From positions 1-18,745 of the forward strand of contig DEIM01000021.1 of the NCBI GenBank assembly GCA_002352485.1: a stretch of DNA of 18,745 nt. The letters are read 5' to 3'. This document shows, piece after piece, positions 1 to 6,893 of the stretch (its first letter is position 1; each line of letters opens with the position of its first letter). Under the pieces are notes generated by a model. The model was not told the DNA's origin and did not search any database. It was given only the letters and a program-made list of their open reading frames with translations. The position numbers were made by a program, and so were the translations under genes. This stretch comes from Candidatus Dadabacteria bacterium UBA2774. GTDB taxonomy: Bacteria > Desulfobacterota_D > UBA1144 > Nemesobacterales > UBA2774.

Positions 1-605
1 GGGTCACGGTCCCTGGGCTGCCCTACGCTACCGGGGTTAATTAGGTACTCGGTATCTTTCTCCAGTTCAATATTCAGGCTTTTTTTATCCGGGGGAATCT
101 TATTTACATATATATTCCGGACATCCTTTTCTTTGCGGGCATACACTGCGCCCACATGGGTATGGCCGAAAAAGCAGATCTTCGCATCTCCCAGAAGATC
201 AAACTCTGACTCAGCCTCATATAATCCGGTTATGTATTTATCCGGGTTTGAAATAGCTCCGTGGACTAAAATGAAATTTCCATAGTTAATATTTTCTGGA
301 AGATTTTTCAGGTACTCCTTATTCTCTTCTTTGAGATTGTCACGCGTCCAGAGCACGGCCTCACGCGCTATGGGATTAAAATTTATGGGCTCTTTAATAC
401 CGGCGGCTACTTTATCATGGTTACCTATGATTGAGACTACTGATTTTTCTCTCAAAAGCCCGACACACTCATTGGGCTCCCCGCCGTAGCCTACGATATC
501 GCCGAGCGATAGTATTTCATCGCACTCAAGCTGAAGTATGTCGTTTAGCACTGCTTGTAAAGCTTGAAGATTTGAGTGAATATCTGAGATAATGGCGTAT
601 TTCAA
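1..605 (-). CDS. Metallophosphoesterase, DevR/YfcE-like family (3' part outside window)
   Basis: This is a calcineurin-like phosphoesterase that would hydrolyse a phosphomonoester or phosphodiester using two metal ions; the substrate is unknown. Translating the minus strand from the TTG at 605 gives about 201 residues, open to the window edge. The metal-binding motifs appear in order: SDIHSN near residues 7-12, GDIVGYGG near 36-43, GNHD, a later VHG, then FGHTHVG, and NPGSVGQPRD near the edge. This is the full motif set of the family, so only a short C-terminal end is missing. The start is TTG; the frame has a TAG 30 bases upstream and no ATG between, and no strong ribosome site is visible. 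The gene lies 27 bases after the glycerate kinase stop on the same strand, so it is probably the last visible gene of the nuoE operon. Family assignment is firm; the role is not. Confidence 0.85.
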   Translation of the reverse strand, partial: MKYAIISDIHSNLQALQAVLNDILQLECDEILSLGDIVGYGGEPNECVGLLREKSVVSIIGNHDKVAAGIKEPINFNPIAREAVLWTRDNLKEENKEYLKNLPENINYGNFILVHGAISNPDKYITGLYEAESEFDLLGDAKICFFGHTHVGAVYARKEKDVRNIYVNKIPPDKKSLNIELEKDTEYLINPGSVGQPRDRD

Positions 606-632
606 TAAGGGATATCCATTTGTACTAATGCT

Positions 633-1961
633 CTAAGTAATTAGCACTATTCCAATATCCATAACGTTTGTACCGGTGGGTCCGGTAATGATCAGGTCGT
701 CGAGCTTATTGAAAAATTCATATGAGTCGTTACGTGCCAGATGCTCTCTTGCGCTGACGTCTATGGCCCTTGCCTTAAGTCTGCTCTCGCCGTCGCATAT
801 AGCCCCCGCTGCATCTTCAATTGGTCCGTCTATGCCGTCAGTATCGCAAAATAGACCTACTATATCATGTCCCATAATCTCCATGCAAAAAGAAAGAGCA
901 GTCTCTGTGCTCCTGCCGCCTTTGCCGCTGCCGTGTATTGTAACTGCTGTCTCTCCGCCGAATATAATACAGGAGGGTTTTTTCACAGGCATATCAAACC
1001 TCTCGATCTCAAACGCGATTGAAGCAACAACCTTGGCAACTTCTCTTGCCTCTCCGTTTACCTGAGACGATAGCATTAGCGTGTTGTATCCGAGCTCCTC
1101 TGCTTTTTTTAAACTTGCTGTAAGCGATTTGTAATTGCTTCCAACAATAAGGGTTTGTACATTCTTGGGGTCGTATTCACCCGGTTTTAATGTCTCGGGA
1201 GCATTTCCGCTCCGTCCTTCTTCAAGGTGTACAACTACATGAGGGGGGATTTGATGTACAACATCAAGAGCCTCTACCACTCTGCATGCGTCCTCATATG
1301 TCGAGAGATCGGGCACCGTGTGACCCGAGGCAATAGCGTCCAGTCTGTCGCTTACGACATTTGAGAGTATCAGGGTGACTACCCTGGCCGGCAGCGCCAT
1401 TTTGAGAAGCCCGCCGCCTTTGATCTGGGAGATATGTTTTCTCACTGCATTTAAACCGTTTTTATCAACACCTGAAGTGAGCAGTGTTTCGGTTGTCCTC
1501 CTTATGTGGTCAAGGGTAAGCCCTGTCGCAGGTAATTCAAGGAGCGCGCTTCCTCCGCCGGAAATAAGGAAAATGACAAGATCGTCTTCCCCTGCGTTTT
1601 CCAGGATGAGTGAAGCTTCTTTTGCGGCGCTAAGGCTCCTTTCGTCAGGCACAGGGTGGCTTGAGAGATAGAACCCGAGTTTCGTGAAATTTACATCGGG
1701 GTTAGAGTTTGAAACCACAATACCACCGCTAAGCCGCTCACCAAGCGTCTCCTCAAGCGCCTCTGCCATGGCAGGGGCGGCTTTTCCGAACGCGATTGCG
1801 TAAACGGAGTTGAATTCATCCAGATTATATTTGGTTTCACCTACGGTCAGTACGCTCTCTTCAAACGCTATGTGGTCTAATACGCATTTTCTGGGATTAG
1901 CCGCTGAAACGGCTTCTTGAAAAATCTTAAGAGCGTCATTTCTTGCTTGCTCTATAGTCAT
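633..1961 (-). CDS. Glycerate 2-kinase, MOFRL/DUF4147 type
   Basis: This soluble enzyme would phosphorylate D-glycerate with ATP to 2-phosphoglycerate, feeding lower glycolysis from serine, glyoxylate or sugar-acid breakdown. At 442 residues it is the usual length. The N-terminal DUF4147 domain holds GFGKAAPAMAEAL (Lys60 is the expected catalytic lysine) and SGGGSALLELP at 134-144. The C-terminal MOFRL domain shows GGRSTETAL near 348-356, DTDGIDGP near 373-380 and GPTGTNVMD near 427-435. One loop departs from the form I know (SDV-GD-...-IASGPTVPD): here it reads SNVVSDRLDAIASGHTVPD, with Asn and His in place of Asp and Pro. Its ATG is 31 bases downstream of the nuoE stop, and the metallophosphoesterase follows by 27 bases, so the three are probably co-transcribed. 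The shared role with nuoE is not obvious. Confidence 0.9.
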   Translation of the reverse strand: MTIEQARNDALKIFQEAVSAANPRKCVLDHIAFEESVLTVGETKYNLDEFNSVYAIAFGKAAPAMAEALEETLGERLSGGIVVSNSNPDVNFTKLGFYLSSHPVPDERSLSAAKEASLILENAGEDDLVIFLISGGGSALLELPATGLTLDHIRRTTETLLTSGVDKNGLNAVRKHISQIKGGGLLKMALPARVVTLILSNVVSDRLDAIASGHTVPDLSTYEDACRVVEALDVVHQIPPHVVVHLEEGRSGNAPETLKPGEYDPKNVQTLIVGSNYKSLTASLKKAEELGYNTLMLSSQVNGEAREVAKVVASIAFEIERFDMPVKKPSCIIFGGETAVTIHGSGKGGRSTETALSFCMEIMGHDIVGLFCDTDGIDGPIEDAAGAICDGESRLKARAIDVSAREHLARNDSYEFFNKLDDLIITGPTGTNVMDIGIVLIT

Positions 1962-1992
1962 GTTATCTCAGTTAAATATATATAATTACTGC

Positions 1993-2478
1993 TCAGTCCT
2001 TTCTGAGCTCTTCTATTATTCGGTCTATTTTTTCTTTTGTTAGATTCTCTACAAGATCGTCATCGACGAGCATAACAGGTGCCGTGCCGCATGATGCCAG
2101 GCATTCGGCCTCCATTAGCGTGATCTTACCGTCTGAAGTAGTGCCGCCAGTGTGTACGCCCAGCTTCTCGCACATATGGTGCTCTGCCTGCTCTGCGCCC
2201 TTAAGCGCGCAAGAGAGAGTACGACATAGCCATACCACGTGTTTGCCGGGCTCTTTTCTAAAAAACATAGTATAGAAAGTAGCTACACTTTGCACGTTTG
2301 CCGGGGTAAGCCCTAAAATTTTCGCCGCCTCTTCCATGGATTCGTTCGTTAGATAACCCTCCGCGTTCTGGATTTCTCTTAAGACAGGTATGAGGGCAGA
2401 TTGTTTTGTTTCCGATTTCGCGACTATCGAGTCTATTTTTTCTTTAAGCTCTCGGGTTAATTTCATGTTTTCAGGCAT
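1993..2478 (-). CDS. nuoE: NADH-quinone oxidoreductase subunit E (thioredoxin-like [2Fe-2S] protein)
   Basis: NuoE carries the N1a [2Fe-2S] cluster of the NADH-dehydrogenase module of complex I, or of related NAD-linked hydrogenase and formate dehydrogenase diaphorases. At 161 residues it is full length. An N-terminal helical part ends near NVQSVATFYTMF (61-72). The thioredoxin-like part has the expected four cluster ligands: Cys85 and Cys90 (CX4C), and Cys126 and Cys130 (CX3C in ECLASCG). The ATG at 2478 has a GGAG nine bases upstream on the minus strand. The gene is unusual in position: no nuoF or nuoG is next to it. The neighbours are a glycerate kinase downstream and a divergent TerB-like gene upstream. 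The partner flavoprotein must be encoded elsewhere, or the protein serves another diaphorase. Confidence 0.93.
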   Translation of the reverse strand: MPENMKLTRELKEKIDSIVAKSETKQSALIPVLREIQNAEGYLTNESMEEAAKILGLTPANVQSVATFYTMFFRKEPGKHVVWLCRTLSCALKGAEQAEHHMCEKLGVHTGGTTSDGKITLMEAECLASCGTAPVMLVDDDLVENLTKEKIDRIIEELRKD

Positions 2479-2530
2479 TTATTCGCACTCCAGATCAGCT
2501 CTGGTATAGATATCCAGAATTAGTGGAATA

Positions 2531-2558
2531 ATCTTACATAGAATAGGACCGTTCGCAA
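2531..2558 (-). promoter_or_regulatory. Possible sigma70-type promoter for the nuoE operon
   Basis: On the minus strand, TTGCGA (2558-2553) and TAAGAT (2536-2531) are separated by 16 bases and sit about 53 bases before the nuoE start. The match to consensus is moderate. It lies inside the 216-base divergent region shared with the TerB-like gene. The call rests on sequence inspection only. Confidence 0.3.
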
Positions 2559-2587
2559 GATTTGTGGAAACTTGAGGAAATCTGGTA

Positions 2588-2616
2588 TTGATAGAGACCG
2601 AATATAAGGATAAATT
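2588..2616 (+). promoter_or_regulatory. Possible sigma70-type promoter for the TerB-like gene
   Basis: TTGATA (2588-2593) and TAAATT (2611-2616) are 17 bases apart, followed by a leader of about 70 bases to the ATG at 2695. Spacing is ideal and both boxes match consensus moderately. The rest of 2479-2694 is AT-rich, with no other structure that I see. Confidence 0.4.
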
Positions 2617-2694
2617 TATTAACCGTATTTATTCACTAGCTTGGAATAGTTTAAATACTGGTGTTTTATTCATTAAACAGACGGAGAAACGGTT

Positions 2695-3159
2695 ATGCTT
2701 GATACATTCAAAAAAGTATTTAACGGCTCATCGAGCGGGAAATCAGTGCTCAGTGCCGAAGAAAGGGAACTCAGGCTAAGGACTGCCACATGCGTTTTAC
2801 TGCTTGAGGCCGCAACAGCCGACCACAACTTCACAGCGGAAGAGGAGCACAAGGTCCTGGATATACTTAAAACGAAATACAATATGACTGATGAGGCTGT
2901 AGAAGAGCTGATAGAGAAATCGGAGCGGGAAAGGGAGAATTCGACCGACCTCTGGTACTTTACAAATCAGATTAACGAGAACATGGATAATGAAGAGAAG
3001 TACGCCCTTATGGAGCTTGTTTGGGAGGTGATTTACTCGGACGGGACTATGGATAAATTTGAAAACTACGTCGCGCACAAGCTTCAGACTATGCTGAACC
3101 TTGACCATTCGACATTCATCGAGCTCAAAATGAAGGTAAAGAACGAATGCCAAACATGA
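2695..3159 (+). CDS. TerB / DjlA-N-like helical protein
   Basis: This is a small, acidic, all-helical cytoplasmic protein of 154 residues. It matches the TerB fold, the metal-binding helical domain found in tellurite-resistance TerB and in the N-terminal part of co-chaperone DjlA. The family pattern is visible as two repeated halves: a first segment with LLLEAATADHNFTAEEE (about residues 37-53) and a second with LMELVWEVIYSDGTMDKFE (about 103-121). Each has the small-residue-plus-acidic AxADG/YSDG signature followed by a glutamate-rich turn that could hold a metal ion. No other ter gene is nearby, so tellurite resistance should not be assumed. The function in this family is generally unclear, with envelope stress or membrane-associated scaffolding suggested. 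A GGAG lies 12 bases before the ATG. It is probably a single-gene unit or leads weakly into the fadI-like gene 186 bases on. Confidence 0.75.
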   Translation: MLDTFKKVFNGSSSGKSVLSAEERELRLRTATCVLLLEAATADHNFTAEEEHKVLDILKTKYNMTDEAVEELIEKSERERENSTDLWYFTNQINENMDNEEKYALMELVWEVIYSDGTMDKFENYVAHKLQTMLNLDHSTFIELKMKVKNECQT

Positions 3160-3345
3160 ATGAATTAAACAGCCGTACTGGGCAATGGAACTGCATTATA
3201 GCCCAATCTATTTAATCGGACCACGCATCTGATTACGACTATTCACGATAGTACTCTTTCATAAGTAAGTTTTAACAGGTAGATATTTCTTGAATCGTCA
3301 CTCACATATAAAATAATTTTTCCATCAGGAGCGGGCATTAATCAC

Positions 3346-4635
3346 ATGGAAAATAAAAAGAGAGTAGCCGTTGTCGGAGGCATTAGAACCCCGTTCATTA
3401 AAGCCGGTGGGGATTTTAAAGGGCTTTCTTCGCTCGATTTGGGGAAGATCCCGGCAAAAGAGTTGATTAACCGCACCGATATCAGCCCTGGTGAAATCGA
3501 CCAAGTTATATTCGGAACCGTAATCCCTACTATAAAGACCTCAAACCTTGCAAGAGAGATTGCTCTTGGCTCGGGTGTGCCGGCGAGCGTGCCGGCGTTT
3601 ACCGTTACGAGCGCATGCGCCTCTGCAAACCAGGCGTTTACCTCGGGGATCGACAGCATCTTGTCTGGTAATTCGGATGTGGTACTCACAGGCGGCGTAG
3701 AATCGATATCCGATTTTCCGGTGCTCTTTTCAAAGAAGTTCAGGGATTCATTTTTCGCCTCGTCAAAGGGGAATAATCTCTTTCAAAAAACAAAACCTTT
3801 TTTAAAGATGGGCGTAAGCGACATTGCTCCCGATGTGCCTGCTATCTCAGAGCGCTCGACCGGGCTTACTATGGGAGAGAGCGCAGAGAAAATGGCTATG
3901 ATACACCGGATTAGCCGTGAGGATCAGGACCGCTTTGCGCAAAGGAGCCATGAGCTTTCGTCTCAGGCAGCGTCTGAAGGGGTGTTTGACGAAGAGATCG
4001 TACATACTTTCATACCGCCCGATTACGCAAAAGTTGTTGCAGTCGATAATAATGTGAGAGAAGGTCTTGAGCTTCAAACACTCTCAGATCTAAAGCCGGT
4101 TTTTGATACTCAGTACGGCACCATTACTGCGGGAAACTCTGCCGCGCTTACAGACGGCGGAGCCGCAATACTTTTAATGTCCGAGGAAAAAGCCAAGGCC
4201 CTTGGGTATAAGCCGATGGGCTATGTACGCTCCTATGCTTACGGTGCGGTTGATCCGGGCGATGAGCTCTTAATGGGTACGGCGTACTCGACACCCCGGG
4301 CGCTTGACCGCGCGGGTCTTACTCTAAGGGATATTGACCTCATAGAGATGCACGAGTCATTTTCAGCTCAGGTTCTTTCTAACCTGAATGCGTTCGCATC
4401 CAAGAAGTTCGCACGGGAAAAACTGGGAAGGAGCGAGGCTATAGGTGAGGTCGATATAAATAAGCTAAACGTTTCAGGAGGCTCAATTGCCATAGGACAT
4501 CCGTTCGGGGCGACCGGCGGGAGGCTTATCATTACGCTTCTTCACCGTATGGCAAAGAGGAGCGCGAATATCGGGCTGGTCACATTGTCCGCAGCGGGAG
4601 GGATCGGCGTATCTATCGTATTCGAAAAAGAATAG
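3346..4635 (+). CDS. fadI: FadI-like 3-ketoacyl-CoA thiolase with Ser in place of the second catalytic Cys
   Basis: By family this is the beta subunit of the fatty-acid oxidation complex, which would cleave 3-ketoacyl-CoA to acetyl-CoA and a shortened acyl-CoA. It has 429 residues, close to FadI length, and aligns with FadI from end to end. The N-terminal half has the nucleophile Cys91 in TSACASANQA. The FadI-type insert GGVESISDFPVLFSKKF follows (about 116-132). Then come TGLTMGESAEKMA, MHESF (His336-Glu337), and GHPFGATGGR with catalytic His385. The odd feature is at 413-419, which reads TLSAAGG where FadI has a T-A-C-A-A-G-G pattern. Ser415 (TCC at 4588-4590) thus replaces the cysteine that acts as general acid/base. 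An AGGAG lies 14 bases before the ATG, a long spacing. The fadJ-like gene starts 22 bases downstream, so the two are an operon. Family is certain; thiolase activity is doubtful. Confidence 0.9.
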   Translation: MENKKRVAVVGGIRTPFIKAGGDFKGLSSLDLGKIPAKELINRTDISPGEIDQVIFGTVIPTIKTSNLAREIALGSGVPASVPAFTVTSACASANQAFTSGIDSILSGNSDVVLTGGVESISDFPVLFSKKFRDSFFASSKGNNLFQKTKPFLKMGVSDIAPDVPAISERSTGLTMGESAEKMAMIHRISREDQDRFAQRSHELSSQAASEGVFDEEIVHTFIPPDYAKVVAVDNNVREGLELQTLSDLKPVFDTQYGTITAGNSAALTDGGAAILLMSEEKAKALGYKPMGYVRSYAYGAVDPGDELLMGTAYSTPRALDRAGLTLRDIDLIEMHESFSAQVLSNLNAFASKKFAREKLGRSEAIGEVDINKLNVSGGSIAIGHPFGATGGRLIITLLHRMAKRSANIGLVTLSAAGGIGVSIVFEKE

Positions 4636-4657
4636 GGCGCTTAAAGGCTAAGATAGC

Positions 4658-6814
4658 ATGAACAGCATATCTATTGAACCGCAAAAATCCGGGGTCTCGA
4701 TCCTTAAAATTAATACTCCTTCGAGTGACGAAAACTTTCTTTCCGGAGAATGTATAGAGAAGCTTGAGGAATTTCTGGATACCATTGAAAGACAGCTGGA
4801 CATGGTCGAGAGTGATGATGAGATAAAAGCCGTGATACTGCTTAGCGGCAAAGACAGAAGTTTTATAAGCGGCCCTGTATTCAGTGAGTATTTGAATTTT
4901 ACTTTAGCGGACGAGGGCAGGACATACTGCCTGAGACTCCAGGACCTGTGCGATAAGATTGAGAATTCGAGGACACCGTTCGTAGCGGCAATTAACGGCA
5001 AGTGCCTGGGTATAGGGCTTGAGCTTGCGCTTGCCTGTAACCTTAGGGTTGTGTCCGGGACAAATAAAACGCTCCTTTCTATGAACCAGATTGACTACGG
5101 GCTTATTCCTTCAGCGGGAGGTATGCAGAGGCTCGCGAGGATATTAGGGACCAAGCAGGCGCTCGATTTGATCCTCTCTGGCGAGCATGTAGACGCCGAT
5201 GATTCTATGGACATGGGGCTTGTGGACGAGCTCGTGCCCGAGGAGCTGCTGCTCAGGATCGCGGAGGCCAGGGCGATTGAGCTTATTACAAAACAATCGC
5301 ATCAAAAGAGGTTCAGCTTAAAAGGCATACCAGGCACGTTAATAAATGAAAACCCTGTAGCGAGAAAGATGCTTTTTAAAAAGATAAGGGGTGAGATAAG
5401 AGTAGAGAGAGAGCAAAGTAAGAACGCTCAGATGATGGCGATAGAGGCGCTAGAGATAGGGATTAACAGCAATAGCAGAGGGCTTCATGCCGAGTCTGTT
5501 TACTTCGGAGAGCTTGCAGTGACCGGATACGCGAGACAGCTGATTAAGACTGAGATCTCGATCCAGGATGTAAGGAAGAGCGATCTGTACTCGAAAAGTG
5601 GTAGTGAGGCTACAGATAGTCTCGAAAAAGCTGCCGTAATCGGAGAATCCATGGGAGCTACCAGTATGGCCTCGCTCCTGGCGGATAACGGAACGGCTGT
5701 GAGATTAAAGTGTTCAGACGACCAGGCCGCGGGACGCGTGCTCAAAGGATGCCGTGATTACTTCTCCGATAAATATGTAGACTACGCGCAAAAAGATATG
5801 GTTCTTGAGAAGAAGCTCGATCTCATTAGCCCGGCCACTGAGTATACGGGGTTTAAGAGGGCCCGGATTATAGTCGAAGCAGAGTCTGAGGACCTCGAGA
5901 TTAAAAAGAATGTATTGAGTGAAGCAGAGTCCGTAAGCATAAGCGACGCTGTGTACCTCACCTGCTCATTTGCGCTCCCGGTTTCCCTTGTTGCGCAGGA
6001 CTGCCGGAGGCCCGATAAGGCTGTAGGCATGAATGTGCTCGGATTATTAAATGACTCTGAGCTCCTTGAGATTTCGGCCTCTGACCGTACGTCAAAAGAG
6101 ACAGTAGCTGAAATAGTCGGTATCGTAAGGCGCCTCGGTAAGACCCCACTGGTTATTAAGGACGGGGCAGGGTTCTATACCTCCAGGGTGTGGCTTTCGT
6201 ACTTGAACGAAGCCCTACACCTTCTGAGTGAAGGGGTGCTGTTTGACGACATTGAAGAAGCCATGACCGGGTTTGGATTTGAGGACGGACCACTAAGCGC
6301 AATAGACGAGGCCGGGCTCACACTTGTGCGAGACGGGTTGAATATACTATTTGAGCATTTCGGTGAAAGGCTCAAGCCCCATCCCTATCTAGATCTGATG
6401 ATAGATGATGGCAGGCTGGGCGCCGTCTCTGAAAGAGGGTTTTACAAATACATTAAGGATGAAAAGCGTTTTGACAAATCAATCTATAAGCTTCTTTCTA
6501 TAAATGAGAGAGATATTGAGGGCGTGTCTCTTGATTATATACAGGAGAGGCTCTTGCTTTCAATGGTAAACGAGTCGCTAATATGTCTAGAGCAAGGGGT
6601 TCTGCCGGGAGCAAAGGAGGCGGATGTCGCCTGTGTGCTGGGACTCGGGTTCCCGCGGTACAGAGGTGGTCCCTTCAGGTATATTGATTCGGACGGAGCC
6701 GCTGAAACACTTAAGAAGCTTCATAATCTGAGTATTAAGTACGGCGCCCGATACACACCTCCGCCACTTCTTAAGGACGTGGCAGTGGGGCCGAACAGGT
6801 TCTATGAGGACTGA
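4658..6814 (+). CDS. fadJ: FadJ-like multifunctional protein with degenerate hydratase and dehydrogenase active sites
   Basis: By family this is the alpha subunit of the anaerobic-type fatty-acid oxidation complex (enoyl-CoA hydratase plus 3-hydroxyacyl-CoA dehydrogenase). It has 718 residues, full FadJ length, in one open frame. The crotonase domain is about 1-200, the NAD-binding domain about 323-500, and two C-terminal HAD domains about 503-710 (AGFYTSR, GFPRYRGGPFRYID). The fold-defining sequence is well kept but active residues are not. In the hydratase, Glu122 is present, but Gln144 replaces the second catalytic Glu, Pro73 replaces Ala of the AGAD oxyanion loop, and Ile119 sits in the glycine stretch. 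In the dehydrogenase, the GxGxxG loop is GESMGA (329-334), and Phe438, Asn459 and Ser509 replace the catalytic Ser, His and Asn; only Glu471 remains. It follows the fadI-like gene by 22 bases. It is probably a pseudoenzyme or has a new function. Confidence 0.9.
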   Translation: MNSISIEPQKSGVSILKINTPSSDENFLSGECIEKLEEFLDTIERQLDMVESDDEIKAVILLSGKDRSFISGPVFSEYLNFTLADEGRTYCLRLQDLCDKIENSRTPFVAAINGKCLGIGLELALACNLRVVSGTNKTLLSMNQIDYGLIPSAGGMQRLARILGTKQALDLILSGEHVDADDSMDMGLVDELVPEELLLRIAEARAIELITKQSHQKRFSLKGIPGTLINENPVARKMLFKKIRGEIRVEREQSKNAQMMAIEALEIGINSNSRGLHAESVYFGELAVTGYARQLIKTEISIQDVRKSDLYSKSGSEATDSLEKAAVIGESMGATSMASLLADNGTAVRLKCSDDQAAGRVLKGCRDYFSDKYVDYAQKDMVLEKKLDLISPATEYTGFKRARIIVEAESEDLEIKKNVLSEAESVSISDAVYLTCSFALPVSLVAQDCRRPDKAVGMNVLGLLNDSELLEISASDRTSKETVAEIVGIVRRLGKTPLVIKDGAGFYTSRVWLSYLNEALHLLSEGVLFDDIEEAMTGFGFEDGPLSAIDEAGLTLVRDGLNILFEHFGERLKPHPYLDLMIDDGRLGAVSERGFYKYIKDEKRFDKSIYKLLSINERDIEGVSLDYIQERLLLSMVNESLICLEQGVLPGAKEADVACVLGLGFPRYRGGPFRYIDSDGAAETLKKLHNLSIKYGARYTPPPLLKDVAVGPNRFYED

Positions 6815-6893
6815 TTTTTGAGTTCGGGTGCAGATTAATATGTATATTGTGATTGAGTAGTTATAATTTATAAAAATTTCCTCCGGGTGCAGG

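Noticed and set aside
2588..2779. A 63-residue open frame on the plus strand before and over the TerB-like gene start
   Set aside because: It overlaps the better-supported TerB-like start in another frame, spans the predicted promoter and has no family pattern.
2695..3159. A tellurite-resistance operon from the TerB-like gene
   Set aside because: No terA, terC, terD, terE or terZ gene is nearby; the fold alone does not show that role.
3186..3215. TGGGC...GCCCA pairing after the TerB-like gene as a terminator
   Set aside because: Only five pairs with a loop of about 17 bases and a weak T stretch.
4658..6814. Reading the fadJ-like gene as a simple decayed pseudogene or sequencing artefact
   Set aside because: The 718-codon frame has no stop or frameshift, full-length alignment holds to the C-terminus, and the changes are concentrated at several separate catalytic sites.
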